64,000 nt of DNA from contig NZ_SJZD01000008.1 of NCBI RefSeq assembly GCF_004959765.1, positions 62,001-126,000 on the forward strand, given 5' to 3'. Both the position numbers and the translations under genes were made by a program. This DNA is from Flavobacterium sp. H122. GTDB lineage: Bacteria > Bacteroidota > Bacteroidia > Flavobacteriales > Flavobacteriaceae. Below, in pieces: positions 43,867 to 54,659 of the stretch; positions within the stretch are counted from its first letter, which is position 1, and each line of letters starts with the position of its first letter. The notes below the pieces were generated by a model. The model saw only the letters and a program-made list of their open reading frames with translations, was not told where the DNA came from and did no database searches.

Positions 43867-44343
43867 ATGAGAAAAAGACAGGCCAAAAAAAGACCTCTTT
43901 TACCAGATCCGAAATTTAACGATCAGTTAGTAACGCGTTTTGTGAATAACTTAATGTGGGATGGTAAAAAATCGACTGCTTTTGCAGTTTTCTACGATGC
44001 ATTGGAAATCGTTGAAAATAAAAAGCAAGATGCTGAAAAAACAGCATTAGAAATTTGGAAAGATGCTTTAACTAACGTTATGCCTCACGTAGAAGTTCGT
44101 TCTCGTCGTGTAGGTGGTGCTACATTCCAAATCCCAATGCCAATTCGTCCGGATAGAAAAATTTCTATGTCGATGAAATGGTTAATTCTTTATGCAAGAA
44201 GAAGAAACGAAAAATCTATGGCAGGAAAACTTGCTTCTGAAATCTTGGCTGCTGCTAAAGAAGAAGGGGCTGCTGTTAAGAAAAGAATGGATACTCACAA
44301 AATGGCAGAAGCTAACAAAGCATTCTCTCACTTTAGATTTTAA
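43867..44343 (+). CDS. rpsG: Ribosomal protein S7
   Basis: 158 residues, the usual length. S7 nucleates assembly of the 30S head; [19 protein letters not shown] and the [14 protein letters not shown] rRNA-binding segment are clear. Separated from rpsL by an 80-nt folded spacer and from fusA by 11 nt. Confidence 0.98.
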   Translation: MRKRQAKKRPLLPDPKFNDQLVTRFVNNLMWDGKKSTAFAVFYDALEIVENKKQDAEKTALEIWKDALTNVMPHVEVRSRRVGGATFQIPMPIRPDRKISMSMKWLILYARRRNEKSMAGKLASEILAAAKEEGAAVKKRMDTHKMAEANKAFSHFRF

Positions 44344-44354
44344 TTCATAAAGAA

Positions 44355-46511
44355 ATGGCTAGAGATTTAAAATTCACAAGAAACATAGGTATCGCTGCTC
44401 ACATTGATGCTGGTAAAACAACAACAACAGAGCGTATCTTATTTTATACTGGAAAATCACACAAAATTGGTGAGGTGCACGATGGTGCAGCAACCATGGA
44501 CTGGATGGCGCAAGAGCAGGAGAGAGGTATTACTATTACTTCTGCAGCGACAACTTGTGAGTGGAGTTTTCCAACTGAGCAAGGTAAATTAACTCCTGAG
44601 TCTAAACCATACCACTTTAATATTATCGATACTCCAGGTCACGTTGACTTTACAGTAGAGGTAAACCGTTCATTGCGTGTATTAGATGGTTTAGTGTTCT
44701 TATTCTCTGCGGTTGATGGTGTTGAGCCTCAGTCTGAGACTAACTGGAGATTAGCTGATCAGTACAGAGTTCCTCGTATGGGATTCGTGAACAAAATGGA
44801 CCGTCAAGGTTCTAACTTCTTAAATGTTTGTCAGCAAGTTAGAGATATGTTAAAATCTAACGCAGTTGCGATTACTTTACCAATCGGTGAGGAAAACGAC
44901 TTTAAAGGTGTAGTTGACTTAGTAAAAAACCAAGCTATTATATGGCATGATGCAACTCAAGGGGCAACTTTTGATATTGTTGATATTCCTGCTGATATGG
45001 TTGCTGAAGTTAAAGAATACAGATCAATCTTAATTGAAGCGGTTGCTGAGTATGATGAAAATCTACTTGACAAATATATGGAAGATGAGAACTCAATTAC
45101 TGAGGACGAAATCAACGCTGCATTAAGAGCTGCAACTATCGACATGGCTATCATTCCTATGATTGCTGGTTCTTCTTTCAAAAATAAAGGAGTTCAGTTT
45201 ATGTTGGATGCAGTTTGTAAATATTTACCATCTCCTTTAGATAAAGAAGGTATTGAGGGTATTCACCCTGATGATGCTGATTTATTAGAAGAAGATCAAA
45301 CTAAAATCTTACGTCGTCCAGATGTAAAAGAGCCTTTCGCGGCTTTAGCATTTAAAATCGCTACTGACCCTTATGTTGGTCGTTTAGCTTTCTTCCGTGC
45401 TTATTCTGGTCGTTTGGATGCGGGTTCTTATATTTTGAATACTCGTTCAGGAAACAAAGAGCGTATTTCACGTATCTACCAAATGCACGCTAATAAACAA
45501 AATCCAATCGAGTACATCGAGGCTGGAGATATTGGAGCGGCAGTTGGATTTAAGGATATCAAGACTGGAGATACAATGTGTGATGAAAAACACCCAATTA
45601 TTCTGGAGTCAATGAAATTCCCTGATCCGGTAATTGGTATCGCTATTGAGCCTAAAACAAAAGCTGATGTAGATAAAATGGGTATGGCTTTAGCTAAATT
45701 AGCTGAGGAAGATCCAACGTTTACAGTTAGAACTGATGAGGCTTCAGGTCAAACAATTATCTCAGGTATGGGTGAGCTTCACTTGGATATCTTAGTAGAT
45801 CGTATGAAACGTGAGTTCAAAGTGGAAGTTAACCAAGGTGAGCCGCAAGTTGAGTACAAAGAAGCGTTTACTAAATCTGCTCAACACAGAGAGGTGTACA
45901 AGAAGCAGTCTGGAGGTCGTGGTAAATTCGGGGATATCGTTTTCCGTTTAGAGCCGGCTGAAGCTGTTGATGGTAAACCAGCTGTAGGATTGCAGTTTGT
46001 GAATGAAGTTAAAGGTGGTAACGTTCCTAAAGAATATATCCCTGCAGTAGAAAAAGGTTTCCGTGAAGCAATGAAAACGGGTCCTTTGGCTGGATATGTT
46101 GTAGATAGTTTAAAAGTTACCTTATTGGATGGTTCTTACCACGCGGTGGACTCGGATGCTTTATCGTTCGAATTGGCAGCGAAAATGGGTTACAAAGAAG
46201 TGGCTAAAGCTGCCGGAGCTGTAATCTTAGAACCAATCATGAAAATCGAAGTTATTACTCCAGAAGAAAACATGGGTGATATCGTAGGTGACTTGAACCG
46301 TCGTAGAGGTCAGGTTAATGATATGGGTGATAGAAACGGTGCTAAAACTATTAAAGCAAACGTGCCGCTTTCTGAAATGTTTGGTTATGTTACTACATTA
46401 AGAACATTGTCATCAGGTCGTGCAACTTCTACTATGGAATTCTCGCACTATGAGCAAACTCCATCTAATATTTCAGATGAAGTAATTAAAAAAGCAAAAG
46501 GTAACGCTTAA
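44355..46511 (+). CDS. fusA: Elongation factor G
   Basis: A 718-residue translocase. GTPase motifs [13 protein letters not shown] (G1), DTPGHVDF (G3) and NKMDR (G4) are intact; domains II to V follow, with GMGELHLDI in domain III. rpsJ follows directly; no tuf gene lies in this operon, unlike in E. coli, so EF-Tu is encoded elsewhere. Confidence 0.98.
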   Translation: MARDLKFTRNIGIAAHIDAGKTTTTERILFYTGKSHKIGEVHDGAATMDWMAQEQERGITITSAATTCEWSFPTEQGKLTPESKPYHFNIIDTPGHVDFTVEVNRSLRVLDGLVFLFSAVDGVEPQSETNWRLADQYRVPRMGFVNKMDRQGSNFLNVCQQVRDMLKSNAVAITLPIGEENDFKGVVDLVKNQAIIWHDATQGATFDIVDIPADMVAEVKEYRSILIEAVAEYDENLLDKYMEDENSITEDEINAALRAATIDMAIIPMIAGSSFKNKGVQFMLDAVCKYLPSPLDKEGIEGIHPDDADLLEEDQTKILRRPDVKEPFAALAFKIATDPYVGRLAFFRAYSGRLDAGSYILNTRSGNKERISRIYQMHANKQNPIEYIEAGDIGAAVGFKDIKTGDTMCDEKHPIILESMKFPDPVIGIAIEPKTKADVDKMGMALAKLAEEDPTFTVRTDEASGQTIISGMGELHLDILVDRMKREFKVEVNQGEPQVEYKEAFTKSAQHREVYKKQSGGRGKFGDIVFRLEPAEAVDGKPAVGLQFVNEVKGGNVPKEYIPAVEKGFREAMKTGPLAGYVVDSLKVTLLDGSYHAVDSDALSFELAAKMGYKEVAKAAGAVILEPIMKIEVITPEENMGDIVGDLNRRRGQVNDMGDRNGAKTIKANVPLSEMFGYVTTLRTLSSGRATSTMEFSHYEQTPSNISDEVIKKAKGNA

Positions 46512-46522
46512 TTTTTATCAAG

Positions 46523-46828
46523 ATGAGTCAAAAGATCAGAATAAAATTAAAATCTTACGATCACATGTTGGTTGATAAATCAGCAGAAAAAATCGTAAAA
46601 ACTGTAAAAAGTACAGGTGCTGTGGTAACTGGTCCTATTCCATTACCAACTCACAAAAAGATTTTCACTGTATTACGTTCTCCGCACGTAAACAAAAAAT
46701 CAAGAGAGCAATTTGAAGTGAGTTCATACAAAAGATTGTTAGATATCTATTCTTCTTCTTCAAAAACTATCGACGCTCTAATGAAATTAGAGCTTCCAAG
46801 TGGAGTTGAAGTTGAGATCAAAGTGTGA
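46523..46828 (+). CDS. rpsJ: Ribosomal protein S10
   Basis: 101 residues with the [10 protein letters not shown] opening and the [24 protein letters not shown] loop region typical of S10, also known as NusE in antitermination. By sequence it belongs to the S10 cluster, but it is 11 nt after fusA and separated from rplC by a terminator-like repeat, so it is probably transcribed with str. Confidence 0.98.
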   Translation: MSQKIRIKLKSYDHMLVDKSAEKIVKTVKSTGAVVTGPIPLPTHKKIFTVLRSPHVNKKSREQFEVSSYKRLLDIYSSSSKTIDALMKLELPSGVEVEIKV

Positions 46829-46852
46829 TAAAATACTCAAATTAAAATATTT

Positions 46853-46887
46853 AAGCATTATGTTTTGTTTTTCAAAACATAATGCTT
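46853..46887 (+). terminator. 15-bp perfect inverted repeat between rpsJ and rplC
   Basis: AAGCATTATGTTTTG (46853-46867) and its exact reverse complement (46873-46887), 5-T loop. As RNA it would form a stable hairpin with a short U-rich 3' side. Its arms contain the -33 TTG and touch the -7 element of the next promoter, so it may end the str transcript, act as an operator, or both. Confidence 0.6.
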
Positions 46888-46894
46888 ACTTTTG
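46865..46894 (+). promoter_or_regulatory. S10 operon promoter, TTG-N19-TACTTTTG
   Basis: TTG at 46865-46867 and TACTTTTG at 46887-46894, spaced 19 nt, 50 nt before rplC. The -33 element is inside the inverted repeat. Confidence 0.8.
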
Positions 46895-46944
46895 CGCACT
46901 CAAAAAATGAGTTTAATATATTATTAATAATTAATTAGTTAAGT

Positions 46945-47562
46945 ATGTCTGGGTTAATCGGAAAGAAAATCGGAATGACTAGCATCTTTGATGAGAACGG
47001 GAAAAACATCCCTTGTACCGTTATTGAGGTTGGTCCTTGCGTTGTTACCCAAGTCAGAACCGTAGAGGTTGACGGGTATGAAGCTCTTCAACTTGGTTTC
47101 GATGACAAAGCTGAAAAGCAAACAAATAAAGCTGCTGAAGGTCACTTCAAAAAAGCTGGAACTGTTGCTAAGAAGAAAGTTGTTGAGTTCCAAGGATTTG
47201 AAAATGAGCACAAATTAGGTGATGTTATCACTGTAGATCTATTCTCTGAAGGAGAGTTTGTAGATGTTCAAGGTGTTTCTAAAGGTAAAGGTTTCCAGGG
47301 TGTTGTAAAACGTCACGGTTTTGGTGGTGTTGGACAGGTTACTCATGGTCAGCATAACCGTTTAAGAGCGCCGGGTTCTGTGGGTGCTTCATCTTACCCT
47401 TCCAGAGTATTCAAAGGAATGCGTATGGCTGGAAGAATGGGTGGAGACAATGTAAAAGTACAAAATCTTAGAGTTTTAAAAGTAGTTGCTGAAAAGAACC
47501 TGCTTGTTATCAAAGGATGTGTTCCTGGATGTAAAAACTCTTACGTAATCGTTCAGAAGTAA
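46945..47562 (+). CDS. rplC: Ribosomal protein L3
   Basis: 205 residues; [13 protein letters not shown] opens and [14 protein letters not shown] is the conserved core loop, with HRAPGS-like [21 protein letters not shown] near the peptidyl-transferase side. One-base overlap (TAATG) couples it to rplD. First gene after the S10 promoter. Confidence 0.98.
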   Translation: MSGLIGKKIGMTSIFDENGKNIPCTVIEVGPCVVTQVRTVEVDGYEALQLGFDDKAEKQTNKAAEGHFKKAGTVAKKKVVEFQGFENEHKLGDVITVDLFSEGEFVDVQGVSKGKGFQGVVKRHGFGGVGQVTHGQHNRLRAPGSVGASSYPSRVFKGMRMAGRMGGDNVKVQNLRVLKVVAEKNLLVIKGCVPGCKNSYVIVQK

Positions 47563-48191
47563 TGGAAGTAAAAGTATTAGATATCAACGGAAAAGAAACT
47601 GGAAGAAAAGTTCAACTTTCTGATTCAGTTTTCGCAATTGAGCCTAATAACCACGCTCTATACTTAGATGTGAAACAATATTTGGCTAACCAACGTCAAG
47701 GTACACATAAAGCTAAGGAAAGAGCAGAAGTTGCTGGTAGTACTCGCAAAATTAAAAAGCAAAAAGGAACAGGTACTGCTCGTGCAGGGTCTAAAAAGAG
47801 TCCTTTGTTTAAAGGAGGGGGAACTGTTTTCGGTCCAAGACCAAGAAGCTATTCTTTCAAATTAAATAAAGCTTTAAAGCGTTTGGCTCGTAAATCAGCT
47901 TTAACATTAAAAGCTCAAGAATCAAATTTAATCGTAGTAGAAGACTTCAATTTTGAAGCTCCAAGTACTAAAAATTTCAATAACGTATTGAAAGCGTTAG
48001 GATTAGATAACAAAAAAGCATTGTTTATATTAGGTGATACAAATAAAAACGTATATTTGTCGTCTCGTAATTTACAAAAAGCTTCGGTTGTAACTAATTC
48101 AGAATTAAGTACTTATGCGATATTAAACGCAAATAATTTAGTTCTTTTAGAGGGATCTTTAGAAGGAATTGAACAAAATTTAAGCAAATAA
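47562..48191 (+). CDS. rplD: Ribosomal protein L4
   Basis: 209 residues. The tunnel-loop segment [29 protein letters not shown] is clear. In E. coli L4 represses its own operon; no comparable leader was identified before rplC here other than the inverted repeat at 46853-46887. Confidence 0.97.
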   Translation: MEVKVLDINGKETGRKVQLSDSVFAIEPNNHALYLDVKQYLANQRQGTHKAKERAEVAGSTRKIKKQKGTGTARAGSKKSPLFKGGGTVFGPRPRSYSFKLNKALKRLARKSALTLKAQESNLIVVEDFNFEAPSTKNFNNVLKALGLDNKKALFILGDTNKNVYLSSRNLQKASVVTNSELSTYAILNANNLVLLEGSLEGIEQNLSK

Positions 48192-48197
48192 TAGGCC

Positions 48198-48485
48198 ATG
48201 AGTATCATTATAAAACCTATCGTTACAGAAAAAGTTACTAAAGACGGTGAAATATTCAACCGCTTTGGTTTCGTTGTAGATAAAAAAGCTAACAAAGTTC
48301 AAATTAAGAAAGCTGTTGAGGCTGCCTATGGTGTAACTGTTGTAGAAGTTAATACAATGAATGTACGTCCGGATCGTTCTACTAAATATACAAAAAGTGG
48401 AATGATTACCGGTAAAACTAGTGCTTACAAAAAAGCAATCGTACAAGTTAAAGAAGGAGAAACAATAGATTTTTACAACAACTAA
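48198..48485 (+). CDS. rplW: Ribosomal protein L23
   Basis: 95 residues at the tunnel exit, contact site for trigger factor and SRP. IIIKPIVTEKVT and VDKKANKVQIKKAVEAAYGV mark the family. Six nt after rplD. Confidence 0.97.
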   Translation: MSIIIKPIVTEKVTKDGEIFNRFGFVVDKKANKVQIKKAVEAAYGVTVVEVNTMNVRPDRSTKYTKSGMITGKTSAYKKAIVQVKEGETIDFYNN

Positions 48486-48495
48486 GTAAAAAAGG

Positions 48496-49320
48496 ATGTC
48501 AGTAAGAAAATTAAAACCTATTACCCCGGGTCAGCGTTTTAGAGTTGTTAATGGTTTTGACGCTATTACAACTGATAAGCCGGAGCGTTCATTAATCGCA
48601 CCGAAAAAAAACTCAGGAGGTAGAAATAGTCAAGGAAAGATGACCATGCGCTACACTGGTGGTGGTCACAAACAAAGATATCGTATCATCGATTTCAAAA
48701 GAACTAAAGATGGAATTCCAGCTTCAGTAAAATCAATCGAGTACGATCCAAACAGAACTGCTTTTATCGCGTTATTAGCTTATGCTGATGGTGAAAAAAG
48801 ATATATCATTGCACAAAATGGTTTAAAAGTAGGTCAAACTGTTATTTCAGGTGCAGATGTGGCTCCGGAAATCGGAAACACTATGCCGTTGAGCAAAATT
48901 CCTCTAGGTACAGTTATTTCTTGTATCGAGTTACGTCCGGGTCAGGGAGCTACAATCGCTCGTTCAGCTGGTACATTTGCTCAGTTAATGGCTCGTGATG
49001 GTAAATATGCTACTATCAAAATGCCTTCTGGAGAAACAAGACTTATTTTGTTAACGTGTTCTGCAACAATTGGTGCAGTATCTAACTCAGATCACCAGTT
49101 AATCGTTTCTGGTAAAGCAGGTAGATCTAGATGGTTAGGTAGAAGACCTAGAACAAGACCAGTAGCTATGAACCCGGTTGATCACCCTATGGGAGGTGGT
49201 GAAGGACGTTCATCTGGAGGTCACCCACGTTCAAGAAAAGGTTTACCGGCTAAAGGTTATAGAACCCGTGCTAAACAAAACCCGAGCAACAAGTATATTG
49301 TAGAACGTAGAAAGAAATAA
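48496..49320 (+). CDS. rplB: Ribosomal protein L2
   Basis: 274 residues. The C-terminal [19 protein letters not shown] segment holds the conserved His near the peptidyl-transferase centre, and [21 protein letters not shown] is the N-terminal core. Full length. Confidence 0.98.
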   Translation: MSVRKLKPITPGQRFRVVNGFDAITTDKPERSLIAPKKNSGGRNSQGKMTMRYTGGGHKQRYRIIDFKRTKDGIPASVKSIEYDPNRTAFIALLAYADGEKRYIIAQNGLKVGQTVISGADVAPEIGNTMPLSKIPLGTVISCIELRPGQGATIARSAGTFAQLMARDGKYATIKMPSGETRLILLTCSATIGAVSNSDHQLIVSGKAGRSRWLGRRPRTRPVAMNPVDHPMGGGEGRSSGGHPRSRKGLPAKGYRTRAKQNPSNKYIVERRKK

Positions 49321-49326
49321 TAAGAT

Positions 49327-49605
49327 ATGGCACGTTCATTAAAAAAAGGACCTTTCGTACACTATAAATTAGAGAAGAAAGTATTGGAGAATGCTGAAGC
49401 AGGAAACAAAAATGTTGTAAAAACATGGTCTAGAGCTTCAATGATTACTCCAGATTTCGTAGGACAAACAATCGCAGTTCACAACGGTCGTCAATTTGTT
49501 CCAGTATACGTTACTGAAAACATGGTAGGACACAAGTTAGGTGAATTTTCACCTACAAGATCTTTTAGAGGTCACGCTGGAGCTAAAAATAAAGGTAAAA
49601 AATAA
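49327..49605 (+). CDS. rpsS: Ribosomal protein S19
   Basis: 92 residues; [10 protein letters not shown] opening and [18 protein letters not shown] motif at the 30S head next to S13. Standard S10-operon position between rplB and rplV. Confidence 0.98.
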   Translation: MARSLKKGPFVHYKLEKKVLENAEAGNKNVVKTWSRASMITPDFVGQTIAVHNGRQFVPVYVTENMVGHKLGEFSPTRSFRGHAGAKNKGKK

Positions 49606-49613
49606 AAGAAGAC

Positions 49614-50024
49614 ATGGGAGTTCGTAAAAGAGAAACGGCAGAAGCAAGAAAAGAGGCTAATAAGTCTTTAGCGTTTGCTAAATTGAATAACTGCCCTACT
49701 TCACCTAGAAAAATGCGCTTAGTAGCAGACTTGGTAAGAGGTCAGAAAGTTGAGAATGCACTAAATATATTAAGATTTAGTCAAAAAGAAGCTTCAAGAA
49801 AATTAGAAAAACTATTATTATCTGCAATCAATAACTGGGAGCAAAAAAATAGTGAAGGTAATGTGGCTGAAGCAGGCTTATTTGTAAAAGAGATCAAAGT
49901 AGACGGTGGTATGATGTTAAAAAGACTTCGTCCAGCTCCACAAGGTCGTGCACACAGAATCAGAAAACGTTCTAATCACGTAACAATCGTGTTAGGATCA
50001 ATTAATAACACACAAAGTAATTAA
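49614..50024 (+). CDS. rplV: Ribosomal protein L22
   Basis: 136 residues, with [18 protein letters not shown] and the tunnel hairpin segment [22 protein letters not shown], wild-type-like at the macrolide-sensitive loop. The N-terminus is about 20 residues longer than in E. coli. Confidence 0.97.
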   Translation: MGVRKRETAEARKEANKSLAFAKLNNCPTSPRKMRLVADLVRGQKVENALNILRFSQKEASRKLEKLLLSAINNWEQKNSEGNVAEAGLFVKEIKVDGGMMLKRLRPAPQGRAHRIRKRSNHVTIVLGSINNTQSN

Positions 50025-50032
50025 TAAGCAGT

Positions 50033-50773
50033 ATGGGACAAAAGACTAATCCAATCGGAAATCGCCTTGGTATCATCAGAGGATGGGATTCTAACTGGTA
50101 TGGTGGTAATGACTACGGTGATAAAATCGCTGAAGATTACAAAATCAGAAAGTACATCCATGCTCGTTTATCTAAAGCTAGTGTGTCTAAAGTAATCATC
50201 GAGAGAACTTTGAAACTTGTAACCGTTACTATCACTACTGCTAGACCTGGTATCATTATCGGAAAAGGCGGACAAGAGGTAGACAAGTTAAAAGAAGAAC
50301 TTAAGAAAATTACTGACAAAGAGGTTCAAATCAACATCTTTGAAATCAAACGTCCGGAGTTAGATGCTTATTTAGTAGCTAACAGTATCTGTCGTCAAAT
50401 TGAAAGCCGTATTTCTTACCGTAGAGCAATCAAAATGGCTATTGCTGCCTCTATGAGAATGAATGCAGAAGGTATCAAAGTGATGATTTCAGGTCGTTTA
50501 AACGGAGCTGAAATGGCACGTTCAGAAAATTTCAAAGAAGGTCGTATTCCTCTATCAACTTTCAGAGCTGATATTGATTATGCTTTAGCAGAAGCTCATA
50601 CTACTTACGGTAGAATGGGTGTTAAAGTGTGGATCATGAAAGGTGAAGTTTACGGTAAAAGAGACCTTTCTCCACTTGTAGGTATGGATAAAAAAGCTGC
50701 AGCTGGTAAAGGTGGTGATGCTCCAAGAGGAGGAAAGCCAAACGGTAAACAAGGAGCTCGTAAAAGAAAGTAA
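50033..50773 (+). CDS. rpsC: Ribosomal protein S3
   Basis: 246 residues: [12 protein letters not shown] start, a KH domain with [14 protein letters not shown], and a [14 protein letters not shown]-terminal core. A basic Gly/Lys-rich tail of about 25 residues ends the protein. S3 lines the mRNA entry tunnel. Confidence 0.98.
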   Translation: MGQKTNPIGNRLGIIRGWDSNWYGGNDYGDKIAEDYKIRKYIHARLSKASVSKVIIERTLKLVTVTITTARPGIIIGKGGQEVDKLKEELKKITDKEVQINIFEIKRPELDAYLVANSICRQIESRISYRRAIKMAIAASMRMNAEGIKVMISGRLNGAEMARSENFKEGRIPLSTFRADIDYALAEAHTTYGRMGVKVWIMKGEVYGKRDLSPLVGMDKKAAAGKGGDAPRGGKPNGKQGARKRK

Positions 50774-50791
50774 TTTTTAAATTAAAGAAAA

Positions 50792-51217
50792 ATGTTACAG
50801 CCTAAAAGAACAAAATACCGTAAGGTACAAAAAGGTCGAATGAAAGGGAACTCTAACAGAGGTCATGAACTTTCAAATGGAATGTTTGGAATTAAATCTG
50901 TTCACGAAACAGGTGCTTTCTTAACTTCACGCCAAATTGAAGCTGCACGTATCGCTGCAACTCGTTACATGAAACGTGAAGGTCAATTATGGATCAAAAT
51001 TTTCCCAGACAAACCTATCACTAAGAAGCCTCTTGAAGTACGTATGGGTAAAGGTAAAGGTGCAGTTGAATACTGGGCTGCTGTTGTTAAACCAGGAAGA
51101 ATTATGTTTGAGGTAGGTGGCGTGCCACTAGCAGTTGCAAAAGAGGCTTTACGTCTTGCAGCACAAAAATTACCAGTAAAAACTAAATTCGTCGTTGCTA
51201 GAGATTTCGAAGCATAA
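50792..51217 (+). CDS. rplP: Ribosomal protein L16
   Basis: 141 residues; [20 protein letters not shown] and [19 protein letters not shown] are diagnostic. L16 sits at the A-site side of the 50S subunit. Confidence 0.98.
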   Translation: MLQPKRTKYRKVQKGRMKGNSNRGHELSNGMFGIKSVHETGAFLTSRQIEAARIAATRYMKREGQLWIKIFPDKPITKKPLEVRMGKGKGAVEYWAAVVKPGRIMFEVGGVPLAVAKEALRLAAQKLPVKTKFVVARDFEA

Positions 51218-51229
51218 TAAAGTAAGATT

Positions 51230-51421
51230 ATGAAACAATCAGAAATTAAAAATCTATCTGCAGCTGAGTTGCAAGAGAAGCTAGTCCAATTAAAAAAGAC
51301 TTATGCCGACCTAACAATTGCTCACGCTATTTCTCCAATTGAGAATCCACTTCAAATTAGAAGTATCAGACGTTCAGTAGCAAGAATTGCAACTGAATTA
51401 ACTAAAAGAGAGCTTCAATAA
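51230..51421 (+). CDS. rpmC: Ribosomal protein L29
   Basis: 63 residues in two helices: MKQSEIKNLSAAELQEKL then NPLQIRSIRRSVARIATEL, the usual L29 coiled pair at the tunnel exit. Confidence 0.97.
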   Translation: MKQSEIKNLSAAELQEKLVQLKKTYADLTIAHAISPIENPLQIRSIRRSVARIATELTKRELQ

Positions 51422-51439
51422 TAGTATTCAGCTGAAAAG

Positions 51440-51697
51440 ATGGAAAAAAGAAATTTAAGAAAAGAAAGAATTGGTGTTGTTACATCTAACAAAATGGACA
51501 AGTCTATTGTTGTTTCTCAGGTAACGAGAGTAAAACACCCATTATATGGTAAGTTCGTGTTAAAAACTAAAAAATATGTTGCACACGACGAAACAAACGA
51601 CTGTAACATTGGTGATACAGTAAAGATCATGGAAACTAGACCTTTATCTAAGTCTAAATGTTGGAGATTAGTTGAAATCATTGAAAGAGCTAAATAA
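51440..51697 (+). CDS. rpsQ: Ribosomal protein S17
   Basis: 85 residues with an OB fold: [28 protein letters not shown] and [21 protein letters not shown]. Only 2 nt separate it from rplN. Confidence 0.98.
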   Translation: MEKRNLRKERIGVVTSNKMDKSIVVSQVTRVKHPLYGKFVLKTKKYVAHDETNDCNIGDTVKIMETRPLSKSKCWRLVEIIERAK

Positions 51698-51699
51698 TT

Positions 51700-52068
51700 A
51701 TGGTACAACAGGAATCAAGACTAAAAGTAGCAGATAATACGGGAGCTAAAGAAGTTTTAACTATCCGTGTTTTAGGTGGAACGAAAAGACGTTACGCCTC
51801 AGTTGGTGACAAAATTGTAGTAGCTATCAAAGATGCAACTCCTAACGGAAACGTTAAGAAAGGTGCGGTTTCAACTGCAGTTGTTGTTAGAACTAAAAAA
51901 GAAGTAAGAAGAGCTGATGGATCTTACATCCGTTTCGATGATAACGCTTGTGTATTGTTAAATGCAGCAGGTGAGATGAGAGGAACTCGTGTATTCGGTC
52001 CGGTAGCTAGAGAACTTCGTGAAAAACAATTCATGAAAATTGTATCATTAGCACCAGAAGTGCTTTAA
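51700..52068 (+). CDS. rplN: Ribosomal protein L14
   Basis: 122 residues, exact usual length: [19 protein letters not shown] opening and [20 protein letters not shown] end. L14 forms an intersubunit bridge and is the target of the silencing factor RsfS. Confidence 0.98.
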   Translation: MVQQESRLKVADNTGAKEVLTIRVLGGTKRRYASVGDKIVVAIKDATPNGNVKKGAVSTAVVVRTKKEVRRADGSYIRFDDNACVLLNAAGEMRGTRVFGPVARELREKQFMKIVSLAPEVL

Positions 52069-52079
52069 TTTTTATTACG

Positions 52080-52394
52080 ATGACGAAGCTAAAAATAAAA
52101 TCTGGAGATACTGTAAAAGTTATTGCAGGTGACCACAAAGGTGCTGAAGGTAAAGTTTTACGTGTATACCGTGACAAAAACAAAGCGGTAGTTGAGGGTG
52201 TAAACATGGTGTCTAAACACACTAAGCCAAGCGCAAAAAATCCTCAAGGTGGAATCGTTAAGAAAGAAGCTCCTATACATATTTCAAACATCGCTTTAGT
52301 TGATGCTAAGACTAAGTCTGCAACTAAAGTAGGTTTCAAAGTAGAAGGAGATAAGAAAGTAAGATTTTCAAAAAAATCTAATCAAGTATTATAG
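52080..52394 (+). CDS. rplX: Ribosomal protein L24
   Basis: 104 residues with a KOW motif near the N-terminus ([25 protein letters not shown]) and a basic C-terminal part. An early 50S assembly protein. Confidence 0.97.
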   Translation: MTKLKIKSGDTVKVIAGDHKGAEGKVLRVYRDKNKAVVEGVNMVSKHTKPSAKNPQGGIVKKEAPIHISNIALVDAKTKSATKVGFKVEGDKKVRFSKKSNQVL

Positions 52395-52396
52395 TG

Positions 52397-52948
52397 ATGG
52401 CTTATATACCTAGACTAAAAGAAGAATATAAGAGCAGAGTAATTGCTGCTCTTACAGAAGAATTCGGTTACAAAAACGTAATGCAAGTTCCTAAACTTGA
52501 AAAAATCGTTTTAAGTAAAGGAGTTGGTGCAGCTGTGTCTGATAAAAAACTTATCGACTATGCTGTAGAAGAATTGACAAAGATTACTGGTCAAAAAGCG
52601 GTTCCTACAATCTCTAAGAAAGACGTTGCGTCTTTCAAATTGAGAAAAGGTATGCCAATTGGTGCAAAAGTAACTTTACGTGGTGAGAGAATGTATGAAT
52701 TCTTAGATCGTTTGATTACTTCATCATTACCACGTGTAAGAGACTTCGGTGGTATCAAATCTACAGGTTTCGACGGTAGAGGAAACTACAACCTTGGAGT
52801 TCTTGAGCAAATTATCTTCCCGGAAATTGATATTGATAAAGTAAATAAAATTTCTGGTATGGATATTACTTTTGTAACATCTGCACAAACAGATAAAGAA
52901 GCAAAATCATTATTAGCTGAATTAGGTTTACCTTTTAAAAAGAATTAA
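52397..52948 (+). CDS. rplE: Ribosomal protein L5
   Basis: 183 residues from ATG 52397; a GTG at 52394 overlapping the rplX stop would add one Met and is less likely. [15 protein letters not shown] start, KGVGAAVSD and [16 protein letters not shown] segments contact 5S rRNA. Confidence 0.97.
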   Translation: MAYIPRLKEEYKSRVIAALTEEFGYKNVMQVPKLEKIVLSKGVGAAVSDKKLIDYAVEELTKITGQKAVPTISKKDVASFKLRKGMPIGAKVTLRGERMYEFLDRLITSSLPRVRDFGGIKSTGFDGRGNYNLGVLEQIIFPEIDIDKVNKISGMDITFVTSAQTDKEAKSLLAELGLPFKKN

Positions 52949-52951
52949 GAC

Positions 52952-53221
52952 ATGGCTAAAGAATCAATGAAAGCCCGTGAGGTTAAAAGACAAAAAACGG
53001 TAGAAAAATATGCAGAGAAAAGAAAAGCTTTGTTAGAAGCTGGAGATTATGCTGCTTTACAGAAATTACCGAAAAATGCTTCACCGGTTCGTTTACACAA
53101 TCGTTGTAAATTAACAGGTAGACCAAGAGGGTATATGCGTCAATTCGGAATTTCACGTGTTACATTCCGTGAAATGGCTAACAGCGGATTGATTCCAGGA
53201 GTGAAAAAAGCTTCTTGGTAG
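52952..53221 (+). CDS. rpsN: Ribosomal protein S14, zinc-free type
   Basis: 89 residues, the long type. The CxxC pairs of zinc S14 are missing; only one Cys remains in [22 protein letters not shown]. Its last codons contain the -33 TTG of the promoter that follows. Confidence 0.97.
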   Translation: MAKESMKAREVKRQKTVEKYAEKRKALLEAGDYAALQKLPKNASPVRLHNRCKLTGRPRGYMRQFGISRVTFREMANSGLIPGVKKASW

Positions 53222-53244
53222 TTTGCAAAAAAGTATTATATTTG
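53215..53244 (+). promoter_or_regulatory. Internal spc promoter, TTG-N19-TATATTTG
   Basis: TTG at 53215-53217 (inside the end of rpsN) and TATATTTG at 53237-53244, spaced 19 nt. A perfect 10-bp inverted repeat (53220-53229 and 53241-53250) surrounds the -7 region and may be an operator. Confidence 0.75.
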
Positions 53245-53270
53245 CAAACTTGAAATATTAAAGTTTAATA

Positions 53271-53314
53271 GGTTATAGGTTCAATCCGCTGAGGGCGGAT
53301 TGAAAACCATAACC
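53271..53314 (+). promoter_or_regulatory. Structured leader of rpsH
   Basis: TTCAATCCGC (53280-53289) pairs perfectly with GCGGATTGAA (53295-53304) around a 5-nt loop; the flanks GGTTAT (53271-53276) and ATAACC (53309-53314) extend the stem past small bulges. No U-tract follows. It sits 16 nt before the rpsH ATG and is a candidate S8-binding autoregulatory site. Confidence 0.6.
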
Positions 53315-53329
53315 ACAATTTTGTTTATA

Positions 53330-53728
53330 ATGTATACAGATCCAATTGCGGATTTCTTGACAAGAATTAGAAATGCAGCGCAAGCTAGCCACAAAGTGGT
53401 TGAGATTCCTGCTTCTAACTTGAAAAAAGAAATCACAAAAATCTTATTCGATCAAGGTTACATCCTTAGTTACAAGTTCGAAGACAGTGCTGTACAAGGT
53501 ACTATCAAAATCGCTCTTAAGTATGATAAAGATACTAAAGAGTCAGTAATCAAGAACATTCAAAGAATTAGTAAACCAGGTTTACGTAAGTACGCAGGTG
53601 CTACAAAATTACCTAGGATTTTAAATGGTTTAGGTGTTGCTATCGTTTCTACTTCAAAAGGAGTAATGACTGATAAGCAGGCAAGACAATTAAATGTAGG
53701 TGGTGAAGTAATTTGTTACGTATACTAA
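53330..53728 (+). CDS. rpsH: Ribosomal protein S8
   Basis: 132 residues from ATG 53330, where the protein starts [16 protein letters not shown] as in other S8 proteins; an upstream in-frame start at 53300 would lie in the leader stem. C-terminal [24 protein letters not shown] is conserved. S8 is the known autoregulator of the spc operon in E. coli, which makes the folded leader ahead of it notable. Confidence 0.97.
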   Translation: MYTDPIADFLTRIRNAAQASHKVVEIPASNLKKEITKILFDQGYILSYKFEDSAVQGTIKIALKYDKDTKESVIKNIQRISKPGLRKYAGATKLPRILNGLGVAIVSTSKGVMTDKQARQLNVGGEVICYVY

Positions 53729-53742
53729 AAAAGAGATAAGAA

Positions 53743-54288
53743 ATGTCAAGAATAGGTAAAAATCCAATTGCAATTCCAGCTGGCGTTACTGTAGAAGTTA
53801 ACGGTGCTGTGGTTACAGTAAAAGGAAAACTAGGGCAGCTTTCTCAAGAGTTTACAAACAATGTTACTGTAACTGTTGAAGAAAATCAAGTTCTTGTTTC
53901 AAGAGCTGCCGATAGCAAAGAAGAAAGAGCTCAACACGGTTTATTTAGAGCTTTAATCAATAACATGATTACTGGTGTATCTACTGGTTTTACAAAAGAA
54001 TTAGAATTTGTTGGGGTAGGATACCGTGCAGCTAATCAAGGAAACAAACTTGATTTAGCTTTAGGTTATTCACACAATATCGTTTTAGAAGTTGCTCCAG
54101 AAGTAATTGTGGAAACAATTTCTGAAAAAGGTAAGAACCCAATTGTAAAGCTAACTTCTTATGACAAACAATTATTAGGACAAGTAGCGGCTAAAATCCG
54201 TTCATTCCGTAAGCCTGAACCATACAAAGGAAAAGGTATTAAGTTTGTAGGTGAAGTATTAAGAAGAAAAGCAGGTAAATCAGCTTAA
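53743..54288 (+). CDS. rplF: Ribosomal protein L6
   Basis: 181 residues: [18 protein letters not shown] start, central [18 protein letters not shown] and C-terminal [16 protein letters not shown], the rRNA-binding end near the factor site. Confidence 0.98.
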   Translation: MSRIGKNPIAIPAGVTVEVNGAVVTVKGKLGQLSQEFTNNVTVTVEENQVLVSRAADSKEERAQHGLFRALINNMITGVSTGFTKELEFVGVGYRAANQGNKLDLALGYSHNIVLEVAPEVIVETISEKGKNPIVKLTSYDKQLLGQVAAKIRSFRKPEPYKGKGIKFVGEVLRRKAGKSA

Positions 54289-54299
54289 AAATTAAGATT

Positions 54300-54653
54300 A
54301 TGTCATTAACAAAATCTGAAAGAAGACAAAGAATACAGTACAGAATCAGAAAGATTGTAAGCGGAACTGCTGCAAGACCTCGTTTATCTGTATTCAGAAG
54401 TAACAAAGAAATCTATGCACAGCTTATAGATGATGTAAATGGTGTTACATTATTAGCTGCTTCTTCTCGTGAAAAAGCGGTTGATACAAAAGGTACTAAA
54501 ATTGAAGTTGCCGCTGTGGTAGGTAAACTGGTTGCAGAAAAAGCTTTAAAAGCAGGTATCGATACAGTAACATTTGATAGAGGTGGTTATTTATACCATG
54601 GTCGTGTTCAATCATTAGCAGAAGGCGCTAGAGCGGCTGGATTAAAATTCTAA
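54300..54653 (+). CDS. rplR: Ribosomal protein L18
   Basis: 117 residues: [25 protein letters not shown] and [20 protein letters not shown]. Binds 5S rRNA together with L5. Confidence 0.98.
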   Translation: MSLTKSERRQRIQYRIRKIVSGTAARPRLSVFRSNKEIYAQLIDDVNGVTLLAASSREKAVDTKGTKIEVAAVVGKLVAEKALKAGIDTVTFDRGGYLYHGRVQSLAEGARAAGLKF

Positions 54654-54659
54654 GAAATT

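Noticed and set aside
44355..46828. Missing tuf after fusA
   Set aside because: tuf is commonly elsewhere in this phylum; fusA followed by rpsJ is ordinary.
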